Part shown: in pieces, positions 24,601-32,825 of the stretch
How positions within the stretch are numbered: the stretch's first letter is position 1
How the letters are laid out: the number at the start of each line of letters is the position of its first letter
Assembly: GCA_030549495.1 (NCBI GenBank)
Contig: JAUIRK010000643.1
Span: forward strand, 310,001-374,000
Source: Nectonema munidae
Lineage: Eukaryota > Nematomorpha > Nectonematoida > Nectonematidae
DNA: 64,000 nt
Reading direction: 5' to 3'
Made by a program: the position numbers and the translations under genes
Notes under the pieces: generated by a model
What the model was told of the DNA's origin: nothing
Database searches by the model: none
The model's input: only the letters and a program-made list of their open reading frames with translations

Positions 24601-27600
24601 TAAACTCGAAAAATTGACTTTAATTGACTTAAAAATTTGAAATTAGTTCAAAAATTTTTAGACTAAACAAGTAAAGATCTTCTTCAAAGAGTTTTTGCTA
24701 AACCGAAATAAAAGTTGACTTTATTGACTTTTACTCGCCCTGATGATAATATAAGAGATTAAAAGAGGGAATGCAGACTTTCGAGTCAAACATTATGCCA
24801 AGCTGCTCTGAAATTCCTATCAAACATATTTTACAAACGATGTGAGAGCTATATAATAATAATAATCCATTGTTTCAATATGCACACAATAAGTAAGCAA
24901 TGTTTTTATCAGTGTGTCTCCTTGTAGTATTTTTGAGTTGATGATCCACTAGATTTTCTCATCTTCTTCTGTCTCCTGTTTTTCTCTTCCGCTTTCTCTG
25001 CTAAAACTCAATCACTCAAGCTCTCTTCTCTCATTCAATCTCTCTTCTTTCACTCAAGCTCTCTTCTCTTGTGCTCTCCTATCTCATTCAGCTCTCTTCT
25101 CTAAAGTGGCGTAGTTACGCTGGGGCATGAGAGGCCGTACCTCCTCATATGTACCTCATGGTGCCCCATGCACCTTATGCGATATCAATTTTCGAAAATT
25201 TCTCCAATGAAAGGATCAAGAAAGTATAAATAATGTTGCTCAAGTTTTTTAAGTTTTTAAATTGTGCCCCCCCCCTATCAACTTTTTCTGGCTACGCCAC
25301 TGCTTCTTTCTAATTTGTATTTAGAGTTAAATTAAAAATAATTCTATTTTTAAAATAGAATTAGCGAAATATAAGTTCAATATTTTCAGAACCTTTCTTC
25401 ATGATACCAAAGTTCAGCTATTCAAATTAATCACAGAGATTTTTGGTAAAAATTTAGTTCCAATACAAACATTTTGTAAAAATGAAAATTTAAATGAGAG
25501 AAAAATAGTTTTCAATTTTATATTAATGAATATTGTCAGACTCGCCTTAAAAATTTTCAACAAAGGTCATATCAGTACGTTTGTTACATTTTATAACATT
25601 TGAAAACTTTAATTTTTTCAAGTCAAAAAATTTTTTTTCAATAGCTATTTGGGAATGAATATTTTGACTAGCTATTTAGTTTAAAAGCAAAAATACTCTA
25701 TTTGTTTAATATTTGAGCAGAGATATTTTTATAATGTTCGATTTTTGTAAGTATCACCGTACATAATTAATTAAGTCATTTTTTTTAAGAAAATTTGTTG
25801 ATTATTTGAATAAAAATATAATATCGAAACAAAATGTTTCAGGTGTGACAGCTGTCAGAATTATATTTGTAGACAAAAATAGTCAAAAAAACGCAATGAT
25901 TTTCTTGTTCTCGTATACTATGATTTTCATGAATTTTGTTTGTAGATTTTGTGTTCTTAGACTTGAATAATTTTATGAAAAGTGATTAAACTACCATTTT
26001 TTGTATACTATGATTCCTTACAAAATGTAAAAAATACAAGCGTTACTAAATCACCCTATAAGGGTTAGCTACTTCAACGTTCGCTTTTGCTGTTTATAAA
26101 AACTTTAAAATATCAAATAAACTATTTTATGCCTTCTATTATTTAGAAATTTTTCTGAGAACAGACTGTTTCATTTTAAAATAGTGAAAATTGTTTTATT
26201 AGTTTATTTTGTCTCCTTTCTCTCTTATGTTAATTATGTAGCAAATTTTTCAATTTTTAGTAAAAGGTAAGGTAAAGGTATCGTGGGTGTGTTTTCATTG
26301 ACAATGCCGCGATGTACCGCTTGTCAAGCTATGAATAAATTGGTATCGATGGGGAATCGAACCCAGAGGCTTCCGTGCTGAGTCCATCATCTCAACGAAC
26401 CTGCCATGCCACCCATAGAGTATGCTGTAGGGGATACGTCAAATTAGTTTTCAAAAAACTTAAGTTATGCTGTAAAAATTTTTAATTTTTGTTGAAGCTC
26501 TATAACTTTTTCTGATAGACTTTTTTCCTTAAAAGTTATTATAAAAGGCAAATCATTGCAAAATGTTAAAAGTTATTTTACTTTTTATAGCTTGCACCAA
26601 TTTAGCTTTTAAACTATTTTTGAATGATGCTGAGAAAAATAAAGTAATGCAATCTTAATTTATTGTTTGCACAATTTTATCTTTATTTTATACCCTTTTT
26701 TCAGAGTCTAACTAATTTACACTTATTCTTATACACAAAAAAGAATGAAAAAATTCTAATACAAAGTTTTCTAACTTTAGTTCTGTTTTACATTTTTGAT
26801 AGAAATTACCTCAGAAAAGTTATGTAATTTGGATGTGTTTTTTTATTTATTTTTCTCAATAAAACATTTTCATTTAAGAGGAAGAAATGGAACAACTGAA
26901 AATTAATGAATGATTTTTTCATTCAATAAAATTTTCAATTTTTTTATTATTAATTGATATCTTTACCTCTTTTCTACACATAATTTGGAGATGGTGCGCA
27001 TCTATTTGAAGTGAGAAAGAAGGAGCTATATATAAGTCCTCATTGATTGTTGACGTTAAGCTTAATAGGGCGGGGTTAAAGTTTACATTAAGCTTAATTA
27101 AGAATGAAATAGAATAGATAAAAGAGGAATAGAAATTCACAAAAATTTGTTGCCTTTTTTGGAAGACGATTAAAAATCTGCCCCACCAATAATTTCAAGA
27201 ATGTGCGCCCCTGAATCAAACACATTTTTTTCATATAAACATCACAGGGTGTGTAGTAGACTCTTTTCCTTCAGACTACATTCACTCATATAAAACTCTC
27301 CAACCTTCAGTTATTTGTTTTCAGTTGTTTTCTCTATCAATCAAATATCCTTTCATCAATTCCTGTAATGTGCCTGATAGACTACTTCATTTTCAAATGA
27401 AAAGCCTATTCGCCCCCTATCAATTTTTTTTCGCTGGAAGTTTAGCATTTAAATTTCACCAATTTTGTAAAAAAAAATATAGTTATCTTATAAATTTAGA
27501 TATGCGCTGAATACACTCTATTTTAAAGGATTGCTTGAATATTTGATCCCCGTGGTATTTCCCGACCACTAATTTTGAAAATTGGAAGAAAAAATTTCGC

Positions 27601-28948
27601 CCCAATAATTTTGAGTATGTACGCCCCTGCAAAATACTACATGACACTTCCGAAAAAATGTTCTGTTTATAGAAGCAAGGTATTCCCAAATGCTCGATCA
27701 ATGCTTTCTGTTATGCTATATAAAAAATACTTCCTAAAATAATTTCAAAGACGAAATTGCTAATGCTGCGATAGCAATAAAGAAAATAAAAATGAACAGT
27801 TAATACGTAATAGGCTTAATTAATTACCTCTTCATTAAATGTAACTCATGAAACTGGTTTTTGAGCTATAATATCACAACAGATACAGAATCAATGTTTA
27901 AAAACTTTTTATACCCCATACAAAGTAAATCTACGAAACTGCATATAAAGTAATTATTACATCATTTCAACACTATAAAATTTTTAAAAAATTTGATTAA
28001 TGTCCCAAAACAATAAAATATTTTTTTTATATTTTAAACAAAATTTAATTTCAAATAAATACTTTTGGTTCTTGACAAAATCTTTCTGATGACAATTAAA
28101 AAGCATAAAATTTTCAAAATTTACTTGAATATTTTGAACAAACTTCTTTGAATGCGATTTAAAGTTTTTTGGTTGTTGACAAAATCAATTTTATTTGATA
28201 AAGATATTTTTTAAAGGAACTTGAATTATTCTGCTTATGGTGTTCTCTAAATTTGATCTTATCAAAATTACCATTAACATTAAGTTCCTATATTATTTGG
28301 CCTACAAATTATATTATTTTAAAATTTCTGACATTAAAGTTTAAATATCCTTTTAAAAGGCTAGATCAGGCAGCACTTTAATTTTTCCTATAGCATAAAC
28401 GTTTAGGTAGTTGTACCAAAAAAAAACGCAGCCGAAGGTAGACTAAAATAAAAATTTTTTACAAGAACTGGAGATTTTCAAATTCAGATCCAAGAACTGA
28501 AGGTAAAACATTAGTCACGGCTATATGTATCAGTTGAGAATAGATTGCTTTAATATATTTCATAATTAATAAAAACATTAATGGAGTAAAATATAAATTT
28601 CTAAAAATGGACTGCCAAAAAATATAAATTATCAATGCATATCTAGAGATGAATTTTTTGAATAAATTTTTTAGTTTAGTTAAGGAAATTTGAGATATAA
28701 ATAAAAAGAAACTAGATTTTAAATTATAAAAATAGAATTTACTTAAAGCTTTTGAAAAAGCCTCTATAAATTTTAAAGATAGAAATATTATTTAGATATT
28801 ACGAAAGGGTCTTATTTGAAATCTATAGTTCAAATCTATATTTATGATAATAAAATTTTCGTACGTATAATTTTTATTTAAGTAAAATAAAGAAAAACAT
28901 TTACTTTTTGAAGTCTCGCATAAGTCGTCGACGAGCAGGAGTAGACAT
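9496..28948 (-). CDS. UBE2A: RAD6/UBE2A-type ubiquitin-conjugating enzyme E2, alternative 3' ends
   Basis: This is the E2 that pairs with RAD18-type E3s to monoubiquitinate PCNA and with BRE1/RNF20-type E3s to monoubiquitinate histone H2B in the nucleus. Four shared exons (28948-28905, 19632-19552, 19485-19370, 17199-17111) splice with consistent phases into 110 residues beginning [20 protein letters not shown], almost identical to animal RAD6. The catalytic Cys falls at residue 88 ([17 protein letters not shown]), as in human UBE2A; the HPN motif is at 78-80. Two alternative phase-0 last exons follow (13637-13416 or 9639-9496), giving 183 or 157 residues against 152 in human. Intron 1 is 9.3 kb and filled with transposons. 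Identification is very secure; use of both ends is inferred from sequence. Confidence 0.95.
9895..10975 (+). mobile_element. LINE remnant with (CTAC)n 3' tail
   Basis: The C-rich composition contrasts with the flanks, and broken frames such as 9944-10207 and 10590-10943 resemble the composition of the LINE at 7020-8700. The end, GGGCTTAGAAATATTTTCCT followed by CTAC repeats, matches the LINE 3' end at 2560-3155. It lies between the two alternative E2 last exons. No catalytic motif survives clearly, so family membership rests on the shared 3' end. Confidence 0.5.
10980..11885. other. intronic AT-rich sequence
   Basis: Nothing coding was recognised between the LINE remnant and the hAT MITE. 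It would be intron or 3' untranslated sequence depending on which E2 last exon is used. Confidence 0.4.
11891..12267. mobile_element. hAT-type non-autonomous element
   Basis: The left end, CAAGGGCCTGGAACCTTTTT, and the inverted right end, CAGGGGTCGGGAACCTATCG, are imperfect terminal repeats of the CAGGGGTCGG(C/G)AACC type common in hAT elements. Direct 8-bp flanks, TCCTAAAT (11883-11890) and CCCTAAAT (12268-12275), differ at one base. It is 377 bp long with no transposase frame and sits between E2 exons 5a and 5b. Confidence 0.75.
12280..13410. other. intronic or 3' UTR sequence of the E2 gene
   Basis: No gene was seen. For the exon 5a transcript the 3' UTR should lie here; an AATAAA-type signal on the minus strand is present near 12945-12955, among others. 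A short GTCGGAATCGGGAGTC string near 12480 resembles degenerate transposon termini seen elsewhere in the window. Confidence 0.4.
13416..13637 (-). CDS. UBE2A: E2 alternative last exon 5a, acidic tail
   Basis: It encodes [39 protein letters not shown] and then a 34-residue tail containing [15 protein letters not shown], ending in STSDHS-stop at 13416-13418. The acceptor is TTTTACGTCAAG|TC. The first 39 residues are the normal E2 C-terminal helices. The acidic extension is absent from UBE2A/B of vertebrates and from insect RAD6 as I know them; budding-yeast Rad6 has an acidic tail in the same place. An intact frame and matching splice phase argue that it is a real coding exon. Confidence 0.9.
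   Translation of the reverse strand, partial: SLLSDPNPNSPANNLAAQLYKENLREYEKRVLATVEESWCDGDIDDEDDDDVEEFKVECGDEIAQASSTSDHS
13790..15020 (-). mobile_element. piggyBac relic, N-terminal half
   Basis: On the minus strand an acidic leader begins at the ATG near 14560 ([20 protein letters not shown]) and continues with [18 protein letters not shown]. Further down, [20 protein letters not shown] then FSLTK and a frame-shifted [12 protein letters not shown] stretch follow the order of the start of a piggyBac transposase domain. The DDD catalytic part is missing. Short repeats CATCCCACTT near 13793 and its inverted match near 15000 (AAGTGGGATGG) may be the element ends. The same string recurs at 15331. 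It sits in the E2 intron between exons 4 and 5a. Confidence 0.65.
15030..17105. other. E2 intron, very AT-rich
   Basis: No protein or RNA gene was seen. A CATCCCACTTGTGGGATAAT palindromic string at 15331-15350 matches the ends of the neighbouring piggyBac relic and may mark another decayed copy. Open frames here are Lys/Ile/Phe-rich chance frames. Confidence 0.5.
17111..17199 (-). CDS. UBE2A: E2 exon 4 (catalytic cysteine)
   Basis: It encodes [20 protein letters not shown] then VFAILTSIQ, with acceptor TTTTTTTCAG|TT and a strong donor CAA|GTAAGT in phase 0. The active-site Cys is residue 88. Both alternative last exons begin in the same phase. Confidence 0.95.
17690..18880 (+). mobile_element. 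RTE-like LINE, internally deleted
   Basis: Near 17825 the plus strand reads [14 protein letters not shown] and then [16 protein letters not shown], the start of an APE-type endonuclease. From about 18240 broken frames give [40 protein letters not shown] and [20 protein letters not shown], the segment that follows the reverse transcriptase core in RTE/BovB-like elements, and then a QPGDKV-like C-terminus near 18855. The central reverse transcriptase is deleted and several frame changes are present, so it cannot act. It lies in the intron between E2 exons 3 and 4. Confidence 0.8.
19370..19485 (-). CDS. UBE2A: E2 exon 3
   Basis: It encodes [20 protein letters not shown], then [18 protein letters not shown]. 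The acceptor is AAATTTTAG|T and the donor ACA|GTAAAG. It contains the E2 HPN motif needed for isopeptide bond formation. Confidence 0.95.
19552..19632 (-). CDS. UBE2A: E2 exon 2
   Basis: It encodes [20 protein letters not shown] then WNAVIF, with acceptor CATTTTAAG|G and donor CGG|GTAATT. Residues 16-41 match RAD6, with Leu in place of the usual Val in NNIMVW. Confidence 0.95.
19937..20065. mobile_element. piggyBac-type MITE (TATCATATATGATA palindrome)
   Basis: A 129-bp element has ends CCCTTTCGTGACCAG and the inverted TTGTCACGAAAGGG. The right TTAA (20066-20069) is intact, the left reads GTAA. A perfect 18-bp palindrome, TGTATCATATATGATACA, lies at 19952-19969, again 15 bp from one end. The right TTAA is also the left site of the next MITE, so the two abut. 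Confidence 0.85.
20070..20330. mobile_element. piggyBac-type MITE, split by a nested MITE
   Basis: The left end, CCCATTAATGACCAGAATAA, begins directly after the shared TTAA. The body (CAGACGATATCTAAT, GATTTGTA) continues after the insertion at 20262 with GAGCAATTGATAAACGCAGA and ends near GTCGAGATATGTCGAC (20301-20316). The same order without an insertion is seen at 57043-57167, which confirms the split. The right terminus is decayed, so its end is approximate. Confidence 0.8.
20129..20257. mobile_element. nested piggyBac-type MITE
   Basis: A 129-bp element sits between TTAA at 20125-20128 and 20258-20261, inside the MITE that starts at 20070. Its ends are CCCATTTAAGACCA and the inverted TGGTGGTAAATGGG. 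A hairpin, ATGTTCC-AAAATA-GGAACAT (20224-20243), lies 14 bp from the right end. An inverted, almost identical copy is at 21390-21519, so the family was active fairly recently. Confidence 0.9.
20440..20580. repeat. CATA/TACA microsatellite patches
   Basis: CATACATACATACATACCTG at 20443 onward and a second run of ACATACATACATA near 20538 are simple repeats. The stretch just before (20365-20433) is a run of imperfect GTTAGTGTTAATG-like hexamers. The frame through this stretch is a product of the simple repeats. Confidence 0.7.
20880..21020. mobile_element. decayed piggyBac-type MITE
   Basis: GGTATCTAATATAAAGCAGA, AGATTTGTGTTAA and TTTTGTAAAGTGGACAATTG match the interior of the copies at 20070-20330 and 57043-57167 in the same order. 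The termini are too decayed to identify TTAA sites. Confidence 0.65.
21390..21519. mobile_element. piggyBac-type MITE, inverted twin of 20129-20257
   Basis: The left flank is TTAA (21386-21389) and the right is TTAT (21520-21523). The hairpin ATGTTCC-TATTTT-GGAACAT is at 21404-21423. By eye it differs from the reverse complement of 20129-20257 at only a handful of positions. Confidence 0.9.
22255..22390 (+). repeat. tRNA-like SINE head
   Basis: GGTTGGATAGTTACTAGGCT, then AAGGTCTCGGCTTCGATCCT, resembles a tRNA-derived head: the B-box-like GGCTTCGATCC lies about 35 bases after the 5' part. The cloverleaf is poor, so this is a SINE or tRNA relic rather than a working tRNA gene. Confidence 0.4.
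22395..23535. other. E2 intron 1, unassigned
   Basis: Two plus-strand frames (22974-23189 and 23312-23542) look slightly protein-like, for example [20 protein letters not shown], but I recognise no family and see no splice-consistent extension. They may be transposon remnants. Confidence 0.3.
23547..24742 (-). mobile_element. complete-length hAT element with 8-bp target duplication
   Basis: The ends are CAGGACGAGGAAAA and the inverted CAGGGCGAGTAAAA, flanked by identical direct repeats ATGATAAT at 23539-23546 and 24743-24750. An 8-bp duplication with CAG ends is the hAT signature. Subterminal GACTTTATTGACTT-type strings repeat at both ends. On the minus strand at 23860-23675 the frame contains [20 protein letters not shown], the conserved C-terminal dimerisation motif of hAT transposases. 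The rest of the transposase is deleted or decayed; 1.2 kb is short for an autonomous hAT. Confidence 0.85.
25104..25302. mobile_element. hAT-type MITE (CAGTGGCGTAG ends)
   Basis: The ends AAGTGGCGTAGTTACG and the inverted CAGTGGCGTAGCCAG bound a 199-bp element. Its flanks resemble CTTCTCTC, as in the second copy at 44120-44314, which keeps the first base as C. It is non-coding. Confidence 0.75.
26275..26420 (-). repeat. tRNA-derived SINE, copy 1
   Basis: On the minus strand a tRNA-like head runs TGGGTGGCATGGCAGGTTCG and then GCCTCTGGGTTCGATTCCCC; the second part is a textbook B box (GGTTCGATTCC). Related copies lie at 45290-45440 and 52425-52560. The first two sit inside the 2.7-kb repeat, so that insertion predates its duplication. 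Confidence 0.75.
27640..28900. other. E2 intron 1, unassigned AT-rich sequence
   Basis: No gene or clear repeat was seen between the 2.7-kb repeat and E2 exon 1. Short CGCCCCTG termini near 27625 belong to a hAT-like MITE end. Confidence 0.4.
28905..28948 (-). CDS. UBE2A: E2 exon 1 (N-terminal helix)
   Basis: It encodes [14 protein letters not shown] plus two bases of the next codon, and the donor is AA|GTAAAT. This N-terminus is the RAD6 signature that contacts ubiquitin-activating enzyme and E3 partners. The ATG at 28948 is the only sensible start. Confidence 0.95.
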
Positions 28949-29519
28949 ATTCTTTAAATAATGGCGTTGCAAAAATTAAACTTAAAAAATTTGGGTCATA
29001 CTAATTTAAACAACAAATTTTAAAAGGTTTCAAAAATTGGATAAATAAAGAATAAAAAATTAATACTAAAGAAATATAACTAAACTAATATTTTATAAAT
29101 TCTATATATTTTTTCGAAGAAATCTTGTATTTTTACTACGAAAACTTCTAGATATAGTTTATTTTTTAATATAAGTATAATTTTACTGTAAATTATTTAA
29201 ATTTTTCAAATAAATAATGAACTGTTTTTTCATGGACAAAGCGATTTTTGTGTTTTTCCTATTTGATTGTATTAATTGGATACGATTTTTAATACTATTA
29301 TTTAAATTTTGAAAACATTTTCCCAGTCGAATAACTTAACAAAAAAGTTTATTTAATTAAAATTTTATACAAATTTCCTTTCCCTTCGAGGAAGTTTTTT
29401 ACGGATTAAAAAAAAAATTTGTGTAAAGTAAATCAAATAAGCATGCTTTTAATATATATGCATGAAAAAACAATAGAAAAAGAAGGACGTTTCTCCCCTA
29501 TCGGAAGAAAGCAAACAAA

Positions 29520-31955
29520 AAAGAGCATTAATACAGTAGTACAAATGCTATTTTGATAAAACTATTTGTTAAAATGAGTATGATAACTTTTAAAGCATTC
29601 AGGGTGTAGAGGAATACACATTTTTCACAAATAAATTTACAAACACCTTCATATTCTCTGCACCTGCACTTTCGAGACTTTTCATTATAAAGTGGCCAGT
29701 GTTGGGCAGAAAGGTCGAAGCGTATGAAAGTTGCAGCAGCGTCTCTAACAACCAAGGAGCGTGTTGGTACTTTTCTCTTGTTCCCATGTAGTTTTAAAAG
29801 CTCGTTCACTGACTGTCGAATGAACCATATTTGTTCTTTTTGCGGTCTGACTTTTTACCAAAACTCTACAAAACTCATACATAAAAATTATTTTTCATTT
29901 AAAAAAATTAAAATTGAAAGGTTTATTAATTTTCTTTTCTTAAAAAGTTTTTTGAGTTTTAACAGTTTTTCTTTCTAAACTGCTCCAACTTGATTCTAAA
30001 ATATGATAAGACAGGAGTAGTTTAAGAAAGAAGATATAAAAAACTTTAAAACAAATTGAAAATTGTTAAAATGTAGAAAACAAATATAAAAAAACACATA
30101 AACACATAAATTGATTTAAATATTTATTTTTCAAATATTTTTAATAAGAATCTGAGTAATCTACGCATCAATTTACTGGAGTTTAGGTAAAAAGTCAGAC
30201 CCTTCTTTTTGTTATCTTTTCAGGCTTTCGTTATTTTCTTTCAAGAACAACTTCTATGCATTATTCATTATAACTGAGAGCGTGAAAGAAAAATATGGCC
30301 ACCACCATTTTTTCAATCTTATTCATATTCTATTGGAAGAAATATTTTTGTCAAAAATGTCCACCCATCCCATGAAATTTTTATACTCTTCAAAACACTT
30401 AGGTATAAAAACGTCTATCTTATTTTTATTTTTACGGTTCTATTTTTAACAGTTGTCTTGGGTTCAACTCCAGATAATTTAGAAACGACAGTAACTGGCT
30501 TGTTATCATTCGACGCTACCATTATCATGTGTTTTTGGTAGGCAACACCAATTTGTCTTCTTTGTTTCTTTACCATAACTTTGCTGGATAAAAGAGGAGC
30601 GCCGCTTCTGCGATTTTTCCTAAAAGTCGCAAATAAGCCAATTTTTAGTTTTGTTAACTCGTAGCATAAATTTGAACTACAAAAAATTATCACAATAAAT
30701 TTTACATCTTTCATATATGTTTCTTTTTTCGTAAAAAGACAACACAGTATCAGCACCTTGTCCTAATTTTGACTGGATTTTAGCATCTTTCCTACAATAC
30801 GGAATATCATGCAAATAAATCCTATTATGTGCGCATAAGCTCAAAACCCTATATCGAAACCGTATAGGTTTTGATCTAATAAATTGTTTTAATAGCTACG
30901 CACCATAGTATGGAATAATGGTCTCATCAATGCTCAACTTTTCAGGTAATTCAAAGATTCTACATTCTTCGTTCAAATGTTTAAAAAAAGGTTTATTTTA
31001 AAAAGTCTGTCATTATCCGGCATTAGTTCATTATTAGGAAAATGAAGCGTTCTTAGAATCGAATAGAACAAATCACGTCGAATTAAAGTAGAAACTGCGC
31101 TATTAAAAATATCAGGTTCGTTTTTCCAGAAAAAAGGTCTCTGGTAGTTTTACATATCCCGATAAGTACAAAACCCCAATAAATGATAAAATTGCATCAA
31201 GAGACAGTGTATAAACATTCAATTTTTTTTATTCTCCATACAATTTTGATTGGTACAAAATTAAGTTTAAAAATTCATTCGTCAAAAAAAGCCTTAGATA
31301 AGGGTAAAGATATTTAAAAGCACAAAACTTACTCTGTCTTTGTTTTTCTACAAAAGAGGGTATTTTGACAAAAACTGTGGGATGCACATTTTCCCATTTT
31401 TTACGATCTTGTATTTTTAAGGAGCTTTTTTCCCATACTCTTTGTCTAATTCCAAGCCTTCTATAAAAACACGAGCAGGTAAATGATTTAAATTTGCTTG
31501 CATACCTTCTCCATCTTCGTATTCGGATTCTTGGTCTGATAATGCATCGAAACTCTCAAAAGGTGGTTGTAGTATTATTGGACCATTTATAAGATCTTTT
31601 TCGCTGTGAGTAATACTTTCAAAATCTATCAACTAATATATTTTTCCACTGGTTAATCTAAATTAAAGAAATTTTTTTACTACCATGAAGAACAACGAAA
31701 TACAAATTAATTTTTCTTGCTTCGGAAAACTAAGACAAAGCATATATAAGAAATGAACATTGTAAACTATTACGTAAATTAGACGATAAATTTTTTATTG
31801 CTGCAAAAGTAAAAAAAACATTTAATGAACATTCCTCACCATAATATTATTTATATTTAATAATAAAATTTAATTTAGTTTAGGAGTCAAAATTTATGAC
31901 CTTTAAAAGTGATGGTATGTTCGCCACCAAGCGGAGGGAAAGGGTTAAAATTAAA
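29520..31955 (-). mobile_element. piggyBac transposon relic, nearly full length
   Basis: Minus-strand pieces run in the order of a PGBD-type transposase. They are: an acidic leader at 31632-31417 (ESFDALSDQESEYEDGEG); SLDAILSFIGVLYLSGYVKL (about 31210-31150); a frame with SAVSTLIRRDLFYSILRTLHF; the catalytic-region LSIDETIIPYYGA and KQFIRSKPIRFRY (about 30945-30860); FRKNRRSGAPLLSSKVMVKK and ASNDNKPVTVVSKLSGVEP (30640-30460); and a Cys-rich end with HWPLYNEKSRKCRC and CKFICEKCVF (29700-29620). The right edge is near 31955, where an inverted TTAACCCTTTCC is seen; the left edge is unclear. Stops and frame changes make it inactive. It sits about 570 bp upstream of the E2 start codon. Confidence 0.85.
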
Positions 31956-32253
31956 AATTAAAGTTTTGTAAAGATAAGTACGAGTAAATTATATCATCAA
32001 TTTGTAAAACTAAAGGGTTTAAATTGCGGTTTCTTCGGAGAATTTTCAGTGTGGGAATTTTCTTGTCTTCATAAAATAACAATAACTAATCAAATGAATT
32101 TTTATATTTATTTATATCTTCTTTATATCCTTGTATAAATATAATGAACTGTTTTTTCAATGATAAAGAGAATTTTTTGTTTTTAAAGTTGATTTTAAAG
32201 CCGATCGTATTAAATGGATTCGATTTTTTAAAACTATTATTTGAATTTTTAAA

Positions 32254-32640
32254 TGGTCAAGTGGTGGGAGCGTAGAGTCTTAATCCAGATAGTATTGGTT
32301 CGATTCCAAACAGTGGCATAGCAAAAAAATAAAAAATGGAGTCTCATATTTTTTTCAAAAAAATAAAAATCTCTAATTTCTCAGAAACTTAAAAGTCCAT
32401 AAAATTTATATTAAAATATTTGAACTCTCTAGACTTTTTGCGAATAAAATTTTAACACTTGATCAATTCAGATAGATTTTTATAGAAAAAAATGGGGCAA
32501 CTAGCTAAAATTTAGGACGCTGCACAACACGTCCCATTGTGACTACGCCACTGATTCCAAATCACGACTATCTCAACCATCTCTTCAGCTATGGAAGAAT
32601 ATTCTTATTTTCAATGCAATGGCGACAATTGAAATAAATT
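32254..32640 (+). repeat. tRNA-derived SINE interrupted by a hAT MITE
   Basis: GGTCAAGTGGTGGGAGCGTA, then GTATTGGTTCGATTCC, is a tRNA-like head with a perfect B box, GGTTCGATTCC at 32298-32308. The MITE at 32311-32553 entered within or just after the B box. The SINE resumes with AAATCACGACTATCTCAACC after it. The 3' boundary is approximate. Confidence 0.6.
32311..32553. mobile_element. hAT-type MITE with perfect 8-bp duplication
   Basis: A 243-bp element has ends CAGTGGCATAG and the inverted CAGTGGCGTAG, flanked on both sides by ATTCCAAA (32303-32310 and 32554-32561). It has the same end type as the MITEs at 25104 and 44120. Confidence 0.9.
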
Positions 32641-32825
32641 GAAAAAAGTGGTTCTATTGATTCCCATGTTTTATCCAAATAAAACCTTTCTTATACGACC
32701 TAGGTTTTTTGCATGTAATTTCGATCGTATCTCACAGGGAGTCGTCTCTCGTCTTCAGTCATTTTATTTTCATTATCAATATCATCATCATCTATATCCA
32801 CATCAATTGCTGAACCACAGAAGTT

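Larger units (their letters stand above)
24950..27630. repeat. 2.7-kb dispersed repeat, copy 1
   Basis: It is collinear with 44018-46775 in the same orientation, from ACTAGATTTTCTCATCTTCT on the left to AATAATTTTGAG.ATGTGCGCC on the right. Shared internal parts are a hAT MITE (25104-25302), a SINE (26275-26420) and a long non-coding AT-rich section. The two copies differ by scattered substitutions and several indels. There is no conserved coding frame; the minus-strand frame 27140-26919 is present in both copies but looks like chance. Confidence 0.85.

Noticed and set aside
26919-27140. Minus-strand frame conserved between 26919-27140 and 46013-46231
   Set aside because: Conservation is explained by the 2.7-kb repeat; the composition is not protein-like and the ends differ between copies.
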